Source of the DNA: Cyclobacteriaceae bacterium
GTDB taxonomy: Bacteria > Bacteroidota > Bacteroidia > Cytophagales > Cyclobacteriaceae
Length of the DNA stretch: 64,000 nucleotides
Assembly (NCBI GenBank): GCA_020832375.1
Contig: JAFIEW010000007.1
Coordinates: forward strand, 1 to 64,000
Reading direction: 5' to 3'
Each line of letters starts with the position of its first letter. Within the stretch, counting starts at the first letter, position 1. A program made the translations under genes and the position numbers. Of the stretch, positions 1 through 8,729 are shown in pieces. The notes below the pieces were generated by a model. It saw only the letters and a program-made list of their open reading frames with translations, was not told where the DNA came from and did no database searches.

Positions 1-233
1 AATCTCTATCTTTCAATTTCATATTTGCCAAAAAGAAATGTGCGACCACCTTCGGTGTCGGCAACAGTTTGTAGGTTTTTCTGCTATAAACGTATGATCC
101 CATCGGGTTCAGAAATCCTAAATAGATCCTTAAAGCTTTTTAGCCATGCCTTGACTATAGCATTACCACCGGGTCACTATTGATTTACCACGGCATGATC
201 TCTGCATGATCGCCACCAATCTCACCTCTAAAT

Positions 234-261
234 CCTAGTCCCTCGTCCCTAGTCTTTAGTC
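234..261. repeat. Four tandem copies of a 7-bp unit
   Basis: Four consecutive heptamers, cctagtc, cctcgtc, cctagtc and tttagtc, lie just downstream of the photolyase-related gene. They form a short tandemly repeated array. The rest of positions 1-295 shows no convincing gene; a doubled gcatgat motif occurs near 193-212. Function unknown. Confidence 0.6.
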
Positions 262-295
262 ACCTATCCTCAACCCTGCTGCAAACATTGGATCA

Positions 296-1831
296 TCATA
301 ACTCATCTCTCTTATCTAAATAGGCCTCTGCTTGCTTGAATATTTTTTCTTTCTCATCGGGCTTCATGCGGTCGAGGGTATTGTACATCATAGCTACGCG
401 AGCGTTTTTTTTGAGCTTATCTCGATGTGTCTCGAAGAAGTACCAGTATAAACTATTGAAAGGACAGGCTTTGTCACCATACTTTTTAGCCTTGTCGTAA
501 TGACAAGATGTACAATAGTTGCTCATTTTGTGAATGTAATTGGCGGAAGAAATATAAGGCTTGGTAGCTAATAGTCCTCCATCAGCCCACTGACTCATGC
601 CTCGGGTATTGGTAATTTCTACCCATTCGATCGCATCGATATAAATACCCAAATACCACTCGTCCACCTCATCGGGATGGGTATGCATTAAGAGTGCAAA
701 ATTACCGGTGATCATGAGCCGCTGTATGTGGTGAGCATAAGCATCGGATAGCGACTGACTGATCGCATGCTTGAGGCAGTTCATTTTGGTTTCACCTGTC
801 CAGTACATGGCAGGTAGTTTTCGTTCGTGCTTGAAGAAGTTTTCTTCGCTGTATTGAGGCATTTTAGCCCAATACACACCACGCATATATTCTCTCCATC
901 CAAGAATCTGCCGGATGAAGCCTTCAACTGCTGATAGTTCAAGGGCATCATCACTTTCTTTCCATTTTTTTTCGGCCGCTTGGATCACTTCGAGCGGGTG
1001 TAGCATTTTAGTATTGAGGGCAAAAGATATTCGAGAGTGATAGATAAACTTATGCTCGGTATCCATAGCATCTTGGTACTTACCGTAGTTTTCGAAAAGC
1101 TCATCTAGGAAGTACTCTAGTACATTAAGTGCTTTTCTTCTGCTTACGGGCCATATAAAACGCGATGCGGCAACGCTGCCAATAGAGCTTATGCCCATCT
1201 TGTTAATTTCCCCTTCTATATCGGTGAGGTTGGTAAAGTTCAGGTTAGCATCTTTTACCTCATGCCCTTTGGGTAGTTTCTTTCTGTTTTCATGGTCGTA
1301 GTTCCATTTTTCACCTTCAGGTTGAGTGCCATTCATAAGAACATCGAACTTTTTTCTCATGTCTCGGTAAAAGGACTCCATCAGATAGGTCTTTTTACCC
1401 TTAAAAAACTTTTCAAGGTCTCCTCTGTCAGTAAGAAAATGCTCGCTACTACAGCATTCGCTGGGGATGCTGAGACGCTTTGTAAGCGCTTTCAGCTCTT
1501 CGTCGAGGCGATACTCGTCTGGCTCTTGATAATAAAAATGATCAAAATCGCCTTCTTCAATGGCTTTTTGGATGTTTTTCTCGAAGGAATGAGCATTTGA
1601 AGTGTCGCTGAGCTGATAGTAAATGACTTTAAAGCCTTTATTTTCCAAATGGTCATGATAGCTACGCATGGCTGCAAAGAAACCGATTAGCTTCTGAATG
1701 TGATGCTTTACGTAGGTGGCTTCAGGCTTGATTTCCATCATAATGAATATATTGGAATCAGCTGGCTCGTCGAGCCATGAATGATGATAATTGAGTTGAT
1801 CTCCTAAAACTAAGCGTAGCGATTTGGACAT
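296..1831 (-). CDS. Cryptochrome/photolyase family protein, FeS bacterial type (deoxyribodipyrimidine photolyase-related)
   Basis: 511 aa, the usual length of the FeS-containing bacterial cryptochrome/photolyase group whose characterised members (PhrB of Agrobacterium, CryB of Rhodobacter) bind FAD, a lumazine antenna and a 4Fe-4S cluster; PhrB repairs (6-4) photoproducts. The N-terminal Rossmann part opens with a LVLGDQL motif. Four cysteines sit at residues 352, 440, 443 and 456, a CxxC-x12-C cluster plus one distal Cys, with the same spacing as the cluster ligands of PhrB. The helical C-terminal half with the TNTRGMSQWADGG segment fits the FAD-binding region. It stands alone on the minus strand, and a second photolyase-family gene lies 7 kb away. 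Repair rather than signalling is inferred from the family. ATG start. Confidence 0.93.
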   Translation of the reverse strand: MSKSLRLVLGDQLNYHHSWLDEPADSNIFIMMEIKPEATYVKHHIQKLIGFFAAMRSYHDHLENKGFKVIYYQLSDTSNAHSFEKNIQKAIEEGDFDHFYYQEPDEYRLDEELKALTKRLSIPSECCSSEHFLTDRGDLEKFFKGKKTYLMESFYRDMRKKFDVLMNGTQPEGEKWNYDHENRKKLPKGHEVKDANLNFTNLTDIEGEINKMGISSIGSVAASRFIWPVSRRKALNVLEYFLDELFENYGKYQDAMDTEHKFIYHSRISFALNTKMLHPLEVIQAAEKKWKESDDALELSAVEGFIRQILGWREYMRGVYWAKMPQYSEENFFKHERKLPAMYWTGETKMNCLKHAISQSLSDAYAHHIQRLMITGNFALLMHTHPDEVDEWYLGIYIDAIEWVEITNTRGMSQWADGGLLATKPYISSANYIHKMSNYCTSCHYDKAKKYGDKACPFNSLYWYFFETHRDKLKKNARVAMMYNTLDRMKPDEKEKIFKQAEAYLDKRDEL

Positions 1832-1916
1832 ATCGATTGAGTTTCAAAAATTAGCTTTCGAAATGAGTTCGTTTAGAGGGTGCAAGCAGCCTAATTTTTA
1901 TCAAGCGGGTTGATGT

Positions 1917-1938
1917 GCGTTCTCATCCCAACTAAAAT
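1917..1938 (-). repeat. Copy of a recurrent intergenic motif (TGGRATGAGRA)
   Basis: On the minus strand this reads TTTTAGTTGGGATGAGAACGC. A near-identical 21-mer occurs at 31033-31053 (plus) and another at 60235-60255 (minus). Shorter copies of the core lie near 19011, 48251, 56920 and 61584. All seven are between genes. Role unknown. Confidence 0.5.
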
Positions 1939-1994
1939 AAAAAATACCCTATCTGAATGACATAGGATATGAACTTAAAGTTGAAGGAATGGTT

Positions 1995-2027
1995 AAAAAA
2001 AATCCCCACAAAATAATTGAGGGGATC
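1995..2027 (-). terminator. Rho-independent terminator after the porW-PBP1A pair
   Basis: Read on the minus strand, a stem GATCCCC/GGGGATT with a 13-nt loop is followed by a run of T. It lies 28 bp beyond the PBP1A stop codon. Confidence 0.75.
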
Positions 2028-2054
2028 TTAAAAAGGTCTTGTGTAAGAGGGGGG

Positions 2055-4382
2055 TTACATGATTTCGTCTCGCCTGATGTCTCTGCGCTCCTCTCTTAGA
2101 GAGTCGAGGTTTAGCATTTCATCATCTTGGTCATATAAAAAGTCCAGTCCTTTTACTTTATCGCAGTCTATTTCTACGCTTAGTCTTCTATTGGGCTTTT
2201 TGAAGGGGCCTTTTTCGTATCCTAAGGCCTCATCTTTATATACTTTTAACATGAATTGCTCCCAAATTGGCATTGCCGTACGTGCACCTTGGCCGAGCGC
2301 CATGTTTCTAAAGCGGATGGATCGGTTATCGCCACCTACCCAAACTCCAGCGACCAGATCTTTGGTGACTCCAACAAACCAACCGTCAGAGTAATTGGAA
2401 GTGGTACCTGTCTTAGCACCTATTTCATTGTCCATGCGCAGTTCAGGACTTAAGCCAAGGGCGGTTCCGCCTCTTTCCTCTGTGGCGCCTTTGAGCATGT
2501 GAAGCATCAAGTAGGCAGTTTCTTCATTGAGTGCTTCGATGGTATTAGGGACAAACTCTTGTAAAACAACCCCATTTTTGTCTTCTATTCTAGTAATGAA
2601 GAAGGGTTCTGTCCAAGTACCTTCGTTTACAAAAGTGCTATACGCTCCTGTAAGTTCATAGATAGACACATCACTTGAGCCCAAGCTCAATGCAGGCACC
2701 GCCTCAAGTGGACTTTTGATACCGAGCCTCTGAGCCATGTTGACTACAGCTTGTGGTGATACCTTTTGCATAAGGAATGCAGTCACACTGTTGACCGATC
2801 GTGCCATTGCTTGTCTGATGGTGAGCATCTCTTCACTGAATTGACCACTAGCATTTTTTGGTGTCCAGGTTGGTGGATCACCCACTACCTGAAAGGTTAC
2901 GGGAACATCTCTTACCTCATAGCAAGGTGAGTAACCGCTTTCGATGGCAGTAGCGTAAACGATAGGCTTAAAGGTAGAACCAGGCTGACGCTTACCTTGC
3001 TTCACATGGTCATATTTGAAGTACTTATGGTTGATACCACCTACCCATGCTTTAATGTGTCCATTGTTAGGATCCATTGCCATGAATCCAGTATGCAAAA
3101 AGCGCTTATAATAGCGAATACTATCCATAGGACTAATTAGGCTATCGACTTCACCGTCCCAACTAAATAATCTCATTTTCTTGGGGGTGTTCATCAATAT
3201 GTCGATTGAGTCGTGGCCTTGGCCATACTTGTCGCGGTATCGGCGATAGTGCTCAGAGGATTTAGACACGGACTCTATGAATCCCTTCAGTTCAGCACCA
3301 TCAGCGTCGATCCATGGGTTTCTGCCTTTCCAGTGATCATCGAATATTTTTTGCAATTTCGCCATGTGTGCAGCTACTGCATCTTCGGCGTATTGCTGCA
3401 TTCTGCTGTCGATGGTGGTGTATATTTTAAGTCCATCTTCGAAAAGGTCGTACCCATTTTCACGCGTCCAGCTAATCAGGAATGATCGGATGACAGAGCG
3501 AAAATAGGTGGCTAGTCCTTGATTATGGTTTTCAACTTTAAACTGAACCACCATCTCTTCATTGGCAATAGAGTCTTGTACTTGTGGAGAGATGAAGCCG
3601 TACTTACTCATCTGAGCAAGCACCGTATTTCTTCTATAGGTAGAGTTTTCAGGATTTGAAACAGGGCTATACCTAGTAGGTGCCTTCAACAATCCTACTA
3701 GTGTTGCAGCCTCCTGAAGATTGAGGTCTGAAGGTTCCTTATTGAAGAAGGTTTGAGCGGCCACCTTTATTCCAAAGCTGTTTGATCCAAAGTCAACCGT
3801 GTTGAGGTACATGGTTATGATTTCTCGCTTGGTATAGTTGGTTTCTAAGTAGATTGCTACGAGCCATTCCTTGACTTTTACGATCACCATACCAAGTCCA
3901 GGCACTCCTGAAAGGTGGCCTTTACTAGTAGATCTTGTTTTAAATAGGTTTTTTGCAAGCTGTTGGGTAATGGTAGATCCACCGCCTTTAGAGTCTTGGC
4001 GGAGAAGCAAGGTGAAGACACCTACCCTCATTAAACCACGAAGATCAAGGCCGCTATGTCGCTCGAAGCGGTAATCTTCAGTAGCGATTAGTGCATTGAT
4101 CACATTAGGTGATATTTCATCATAATCCACGAGTGAGCGGTTTTCGCGAAAATATTTACCTAAAGACTGGCCATCGATGGAGTATAGTTCGCTCGAAACA
4201 TCGCTCTTCGGGTTTTCTAAAGACTTGATGCTAGGAAGATCACCATATAAGTTGAGGAAGTTGATTTTTACTGAATAAAAAAACAGGGGCAAACCGATCA
4301 AGAGGGCGAAAAAAAGCACCCAAAGTATTTTAATCACTTTGGACATTATGCCAATGATTCGGGATGATTTAGTTGCTTGCAT
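2055..4382 (-). CDS. Penicillin-binding protein 1A, bifunctional transglycosylase/transpeptidase
   Basis: 775 aa class A PBP that polymerises lipid II glycan strands and cross-links peptides on the outer face of the inner membrane. One N-terminal membrane helix lies at about residues 14-36. The GT51 domain carries the catalytic Glu102 in the ATEDYRFERHSG motif and the GGSTITQQLAKN motif near 134-145. The transpeptidase has S469-T-F-K472, S529-V-N and K657-T-G-T, so all three active-site motifs are present. The called ATG overlaps the end of the upstream porW gene by 14 nt; an alternative ATG at 4346 removes the overlap and keeps the membrane helix. It is probably co-transcribed with porW and ends at the terminator at 1995-2027. 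Confidence 0.96.
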   Translation of the reverse strand: MQATKSSRIIGIMSKVIKILWVLFFALLIGLPLFFYSVKINFLNLYGDLPSIKSLENPKSDVSSELYSIDGQSLGKYFRENRSLVDYDEISPNVINALIATEDYRFERHSGLDLRGLMRVGVFTLLLRQDSKGGGSTITQQLAKNLFKTRSTSKGHLSGVPGLGMVIVKVKEWLVAIYLETNYTKREIITMYLNTVDFGSNSFGIKVAAQTFFNKEPSDLNLQEAATLVGLLKAPTRYSPVSNPENSTYRRNTVLAQMSKYGFISPQVQDSIANEEMVVQFKVENHNQGLATYFRSVIRSFLISWTRENGYDLFEDGLKIYTTIDSRMQQYAEDAVAAHMAKLQKIFDDHWKGRNPWIDADGAELKGFIESVSKSSEHYRRYRDKYGQGHDSIDILMNTPKKMRLFSWDGEVDSLISPMDSIRYYKRFLHTGFMAMDPNNGHIKAWVGGINHKYFKYDHVKQGKRQPGSTFKPIVYATAIESGYSPCYEVRDVPVTFQVVGDPPTWTPKNASGQFSEEMLTIRQAMARSVNSVTAFLMQKVSPQAVVNMAQRLGIKSPLEAVPALSLGSSDVSIYELTGAYSTFVNEGTWTEPFFITRIEDKNGVVLQEFVPNTIEALNEETAYLMLHMLKGATEERGGTALGLSPELRMDNEIGAKTGTTSNYSDGWFVGVTKDLVAGVWVGGDNRSIRFRNMALGQGARTAMPIWEQFMLKVYKDEALGYEKGPFKKPNRRLSVEIDCDKVKGLDFLYDQDDEMLNLDSLREERRDIRRDEIM

Positions 4383-6972
4383 ATTTATCTATATAATGCT
4401 TATTAAAAAACTTGGTGTATGGCGGTATCAGTTTGCTTCTGTAAAAGATTTGCCAATTATCATTTGAAATCACAAAACTATAAAAATTTTCTCGCTTATA
4501 GTTGTTTAATGGTGAGCTTTCTGAGTTGAGTAACCTATGATAGGCAATGGCTTCTTCCTTTGTGGCAAAATCATCTATGATTACAACTGTATACTGTTCG
4601 TCAAAAGTAAGCCTACCCGATTTAAGTCGCTTTTTTTGATATGCTTGTGCATTGAAGTCGTCGATATCACTTACCAGGTTTCGGTAGCTTTTATCTTCGG
4701 TTTTGTATAGTAAGACTGCATAGTGCTTCTGATCCAAATACTCGACAAACTGAATATTACTTTTCTTTTTCTCTTCTAATGATTCAATGCCTGACCGTAA
4801 AAGTTTTGCATAAGAAAGCACATCGCTTTCAGGATATTCTTTTTCAAACTCTTGAAGAGCAAATTGATAATTAAACCTACTTTCCATATGTCCTACTAGC
4901 ATAATTTCTAGTAAGCGTAGATTATCCGAATAGTCATTTTCAGGATACTCTCGTTGTATCCTTTTTACCTCCTTCATGGCAGCTTCGAAATCTTCTGCTT
5001 TATAATACCGATAAGCAATCGCATATTCTTTTTTTACTTCTGCGGTGATTTTGTCAGTCTCTTCTTCATAGTTTGGATTGTCAATTAATTTAGCGAATAG
5101 GCTGTTGGGAAACTCAGACTTGACTAGTTTTTCATAAAAAGCGGCCATTTCGGCATTTCCTTGTCTGCGATAGATGATGTAAAGCAAATAAGCCGCCTCG
5201 TTGCGGTGTTCACTTTTGGGGTATTCTGAAATAACTTTTTCAAATGAGCTAATAGCATTTTCTGGTTCAAAGAGGTTAAAATGGTAGATATTACCCAGTC
5301 GGTGTGTTGCGTCCTCCACTTCTTTTTTGAGTTGAGCAACTTCTGACTCTGAGCTTGGTACTGTGGCAATTAGATCTTCAAGTCGCTGAGCTACACGTTC
5401 CTCTTTAGTGAGTACGATCTCTTCTTGCATCATTTCTTCCACTTTTGATTCATCTACGTCCTTACCTTTTGCTGATTTTCTCGCTAACCTCCAATTATCC
5501 TCATTAGCACGGTTTCCCCAGGTAGCTTTAAAGTCTGTCATTCCTCTTCCTGAGGCTGATGGGTTGTAGAAATACCATCGACCACCATCCGCCCCACCTA
5601 AGGCATTGAAGTTGATATCCGCCCCTCCTGTCATCGATCCGCTTCTGCTCGCTTGCCTTCGTTGCATTTTGGCTTGCTCCTGCTCTGTCGCAATTTCAAG
5701 AGATATCTGTTCGTCGGCGGTAGCATAGAGAAATTCAGTCAATTGGGTGCTATCCATTGCTGACAGGCGCAGCAAACTATCATTTTTTGCAACGATCTTA
5801 AGCTTTTGTACGAATTCGGCCAAAATCTCCTGTCTCGCTTTTACAAAGGCGTAGTTTTCTTCTTCTTTATCGTAAACCGTGATAGTGCTATCGTAGTATA
5901 ATTGTGCGTTTTCAAATTCCCGCAAAGAGTCATAGTAAATTTCACCTACGCGCAGATAGGCATAAGATTTTAATCGAGTGTTTTTTGTGCTTTTTTGTGC
6001 GGATAATTTATAGTATTTCAGGGCGTCTTTTAAATCCCCATGTTTTTCTTCGACTTGCGCTTTTTCGTAATACACCTTATCAACATATTCTTTATTTTTT
6101 TCATCTTTTAGCATTTTGTCAAGGAAAGTACGGATACGATCTAAGTCCTTTTTGCTTGCAATAGGAGACACCTTAGCCATGTTGACCTTGGCATTAAAGG
6201 CTAATTCATAATCTTTGGCTACTCGTTTGGCTTTTTTATAGTGTTTTAGTGCCTCCTTCTCATATCCTAATTCTTCGAAAGCCTGTCCTAAGATGTAAAA
6301 ATAGCGCTCTTTACCTTCCATACGCCGCATATAGGGTGCCGCTAAATAAAGGTTTCTGACCATTTCTCGCATTTCATCACGTTGTTGATGTAGATGAGCT
6401 TTGGTCATTAACCAATTGCGGGTGTTTTTACGATTCAGATCTTCTCTTTTCAAATAGTCTGACACCGCAATCGCATTTTGAAATTCATCATAGTCGATGA
6501 ATGTGCGCATTAACCAAATTAACGCTTCATGTCTCACGTCATCGTCATCGCTGTTTACATTGACATATTTAAATGTTTCTATGGCATTAGCATAGTCAGC
6601 CCAATAATATCTAGCCCTTCCTACCAAAATATATGAATCATCTTCCCAATCACTTCCTGGATGTCTTTGTATCGCGATAGAGGCCTTCTTAATGGCATCA
6701 TCCAGTTCTTCTTCTATGTTTTTTGCACGCACAGTATCTATTGGAGGATAAACATTGAGCACCTTAAAATAATTAGGCTCATCCATTTCTCTGAGCCTAA
6801 TGTCTATTTGCTTGAGGTGTTCATTGGCAATCCAGTAAGCATTATAGTGAGCGGTAGTATTATGATATGCTTTGCTAAAGATGTTTTTACGCTCTGGGGC
6901 ACAACTTAATAACACTAGCAAAACGAAAGTGGATAAAAAAAATAAAATAAAGTATGGCCTGAGCACGTTCAA
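4369..6972 (-). CDS. porW: PorW/SprE-like TPR lipoprotein of the type IX secretion system
   Basis: 867 aa. A signal peptide ends in a lipobox LLSC with Cys24 as the probable lipidated residue. A short conserved stretch (FSKAYHNTTAHYNAYW) and many tetratricopeptide-like helical repeats follow. The C-terminal 120 residues (starting near HYAVLLYK) resemble the C-terminal domain typical of PorW/SprE. In Flavobacterium johnsoniae and Porphyromonas gingivalis this periplasmic lipoprotein is needed for type IX secretion and, in gliders, for motility. No ATG is available: upstream of TTG at 6972 the frame runs to a stop with no ATG, and GTG at 6966 is the other choice. It sits ahead of PBP1A and diverges from the M23 gene. 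No other T9SS gene is in the window. Symbol assigned by family resemblance. Confidence 0.85.
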   Translation of the reverse strand: MNVLRPYFILFFLSTFVLLVLLSCAPERKNIFSKAYHNTTAHYNAYWIANEHLKQIDIRLREMDEPNYFKVLNVYPPIDTVRAKNIEEELDDAIKKASIAIQRHPGSDWEDDSYILVGRARYYWADYANAIETFKYVNVNSDDDDVRHEALIWLMRTFIDYDEFQNAIAVSDYLKREDLNRKNTRNWLMTKAHLHQQRDEMREMVRNLYLAAPYMRRMEGKERYFYILGQAFEELGYEKEALKHYKKAKRVAKDYELAFNAKVNMAKVSPIASKKDLDRIRTFLDKMLKDEKNKEYVDKVYYEKAQVEEKHGDLKDALKYYKLSAQKSTKNTRLKSYAYLRVGEIYYDSLREFENAQLYYDSTITVYDKEEENYAFVKARQEILAEFVQKLKIVAKNDSLLRLSAMDSTQLTEFLYATADEQISLEIATEQEQAKMQRRQASRSGSMTGGADINFNALGGADGGRWYFYNPSASGRGMTDFKATWGNRANEDNWRLARKSAKGKDVDESKVEEMMQEEIVLTKEERVAQRLEDLIATVPSSESEVAQLKKEVEDATHRLGNIYHFNLFEPENAISSFEKVISEYPKSEHRNEAAYLLYIIYRRQGNAEMAAFYEKLVKSEFPNSLFAKLIDNPNYEEETDKITAEVKKEYAIAYRYYKAEDFEAAMKEVKRIQREYPENDYSDNLRLLEIMLVGHMESRFNYQFALQEFEKEYPESDVLSYAKLLRSGIESLEEKKKSNIQFVEYLDQKHYAVLLYKTEDKSYRNLVSDIDDFNAQAYQKKRLKSGRLTFDEQYTVVIIDDFATKEEAIAYHRLLNSESSPLNNYKRENFYSFVISNDNWQIFYRSKLIPPYTKFFNKHYIDKYASN

Positions 6973-7012
6973 TTTTTTTATAGAATTCAGCTTAAAAGTT
7001 ATCGCAAAATAC

Positions 7013-7020
7013 TAAATTTG
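7013..7020 (+). promoter_or_regulatory. Candidate -7 element for the M23-bactofilin-atpZ group
   Basis: TAAATTTG matches the Bacteroidota -7 consensus TAnnTTTG exactly, about 60 nt ahead of the TTG start at 7079. No clear TTTG was seen at the expected -33 position, so this is a moderate call. Confidence 0.4.
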
Positions 7021-7078
7021 GGTTAATTTGCTTATTAATAATTCATAAGATTCAAAATCGCCAAATCATACTGTTCAT

Positions 7079-7978
7079 TTGAGAAATAGAAAAACGCTTA
7101 CAAATTGGCTTAACAGTAGATATGTACTAGTAGTTCGTGATGAAGAAAGCTTCGCCGAAAAAACTACATATAACTTTACATACGCTAAAGTAATACTTAT
7201 TATTGTTGGGGTTTTTATTCTATTTTTTGCTTTAAGCATGTATGCCACTCATACTTTTTTGGCGCAGTGGTTTAATCCGCGACAAGCAGAGCTAGAATCT
7301 AATCGTAAACTCATAGCTCTTACCATGGCTATAGATTCTTTAGAAAATGAAGTAAATAGAAAAACTCAGTTCATTGACAATTTTCAAAGCATTTTAAGGG
7401 GTGATAGAGAAGTTTATTATGATATAACTTCTCAAAGGGATCAAGATACATCGGTAGAAGGAAGAATAAACGACCTTAATAGGGAGACAGAATTCATGAA
7501 TACTCGAGTTGCAGATTCGGTATTCAGGCAAAACTTCGAGCAGAGTGGATTTGAACTTAACAATCTTAATTCCCGTAGGAATGTAGACTTTGGGTCAGAA
7601 AATTTACAGGATCTGTATTTGTTTTCGCCAATATCGGGCATCGTCTCCTCGCCTTTTAACTTGAAAATCGATCATTATGGCGTTGATATCGTTGCTAAAG
7701 ATAATGAGCCAGTAAAAAGCATTGCTGAAGGCACTGTTTTGTTTGCTGCGTGGACGATAAAAGACGGCTATGTAATTGCCGTACAACACCGAGCCAATTT
7801 AGTTTCGGTGTATAAACATAATTCTGCTTTACTTAAAAGCCAAGGTGATTATGTAAGTGCGGGTGAAGTAATTAGTATCATTGGTAACTCGGGTGAAATG
7901 ACAACTGGCCAGCATCTTCATTTTGAAATTTGGTACAATGGTAAAGCAATTAATCCAGAAGAATTTATAACTTTTTAA
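7079..7978 (+). CDS. M23 family metallopeptidase (LytM-type, membrane anchored)
   Basis: 299 aa. A cytoplasmic N-terminus with the family-typical RYVLVVRDEESFAEK stretch is followed by one membrane helix (about 35-58), a coiled coil (about 65-105) and a C-terminal LytM domain. The zinc ligands are intact: HYGVD (HxxxD) and the HLHFEIW (HxH) motif, so it should be an active peptidoglycan endopeptidase rather than a degenerate regulator; the substrate bond is not deducible. The only usable start after the upstream in-frame stop at 7046 is TTG at 7079, which gives the N-terminus normal for these proteins. The bactofilin gene follows after 12 nt, implying one operon for cell-wall shaping. Confidence 0.92.
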   Translation: MRNRKTLTNWLNSRYVLVVRDEESFAEKTTYNFTYAKVILIIVGVFILFFALSMYATHTFLAQWFNPRQAELESNRKLIALTMAIDSLENEVNRKTQFIDNFQSILRGDREVYYDITSQRDQDTSVEGRINDLNRETEFMNTRVADSVFRQNFEQSGFELNNLNSRRNVDFGSENLQDLYLFSPISGIVSSPFNLKIDHYGVDIVAKDNEPVKSIAEGTVLFAAWTIKDGYVIAVQHRANLVSVYKHNSALLKSQGDYVSAGEVISIIGNSGEMTTGQHLHFEIWYNGKAINPEEFITF

Positions 7979-7990
7979 TTATCCCATATC

Positions 7991-8440
7991 ATGTTCAATA
8001 AGCAAGAAAAAAAAGTGGAAGAGGAATTAAGCAACTCCAGCAACATTATAGGTAAGGGAACCTATTTTGAAGGTAATATCGAAACCTTTGGTAACTTAAG
8101 GGTAGAAGGTAAAGTATTTGGTGATATTAAAAGTAAGTCTAAAGTTGTACTTGGACAATCATCGCAGGTAGAAGGCAACATTCATGCTCAAAACGCAGAG
8201 ATATCTGGTGAGTTAAAGGGCACTATCCAAACCACTGAACTTCTAGTTTTAAAGCCTTCAGCAAAAATTTACGGTGATATCGTTACTCAAAAACTCATCA
8301 TAGAGTCAGGCGCTAGCTTCGATGGAACTTGTAAAATGGGCGAGACGGTGAAAGAAATAAAATTAAACAATCAATCTAAAGTTCTAGGATCAGACAAAGG
8401 TGCAGGATCACAAAAGCAAAAAGAATTTAAAGCAGTTTAA
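7991..8440 (+). CDS. Bactofilin (polymer-forming cytoskeletal protein)
   Basis: 149 aa. The central region (about 20-120) is the DUF583/bactofilin right-handed beta-helix, seen as runs of short glycine- and hydrophobic-rich turns (YFEGNIETFGNLRVEGKVFG and following). The N- and C-terminal tails are charged. Bactofilins form nucleotide-free filaments under the membrane and often recruit M23 endopeptidases, which fits the M23 gene placed 12 nt upstream. The last 41 nt overlap the start of the atpZ-like gene in another frame. Confidence 0.94.
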   Translation: MFNKQEKKVEEELSNSSNIIGKGTYFEGNIETFGNLRVEGKVFGDIKSKSKVVLGQSSQVEGNIHAQNAEISGELKGTIQTTELLVLKPSAKIYGDIVTQKLIIESGASFDGTCKMGETVKEIKLNNQSKVLGSDKGAGSQKQKEFKAV

Positions 8441-8642
8441 CGACTACGCAAAATATAGCGGCATAGCATTTAGCTTTGCCGCTATATTATCTTTGTCAGC
8501 ATGGCTTGGTATTACGCTTGACGAAAAAATCACTAGCATCGAGTTTCCAATATTATCTGTATTGTTACCTCTAACTTCCATTGTCGGAGCCATGATCAGT
8601 CTGATCATTCGACTCACTAATGAAGGTAAAAATGAAAAGTAA
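8400..8642 (+). CDS. AtpZ/AtpI family membrane protein
   Basis: 80 aa with two predicted membrane helices (about 19-38 and 48-70), the layout of AtpZ/AtpI proteins that associate with F1Fo ATP synthase, probably in c-ring assembly or magnesium handling. The start is GTG at 8400, inside the bactofilin reading frame; the next in-frame Met falls in the second helix, so the 41-nt overlap is probably real. In many Bacteroidota this gene leads the atp operon; here no atpB follows and the next gene is on the opposite strand. Confidence 0.8.
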   Translation: MQDHKSKKNLKQFNDYAKYSGIAFSFAAILSLSAWLGITLDEKITSIEFPILSVLLPLTSIVGAMISLIIRLTNEGKNEK

Positions 8643-8729
8643 TTTTAGTGCTGTGTAGGGGGAAATAGACTTCAGTTAAATAGTTTTTTTAATTACACTT
8701 CTACTTTTTTCAAAGCTCTTCCGAGTTAG

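Noticed and set aside
1292-1600. 102-codon plus-strand frame inside the photolyase-related gene
   Set aside because: It is antisense to a well-supported gene, has no family motifs and looks like a frame shadow.
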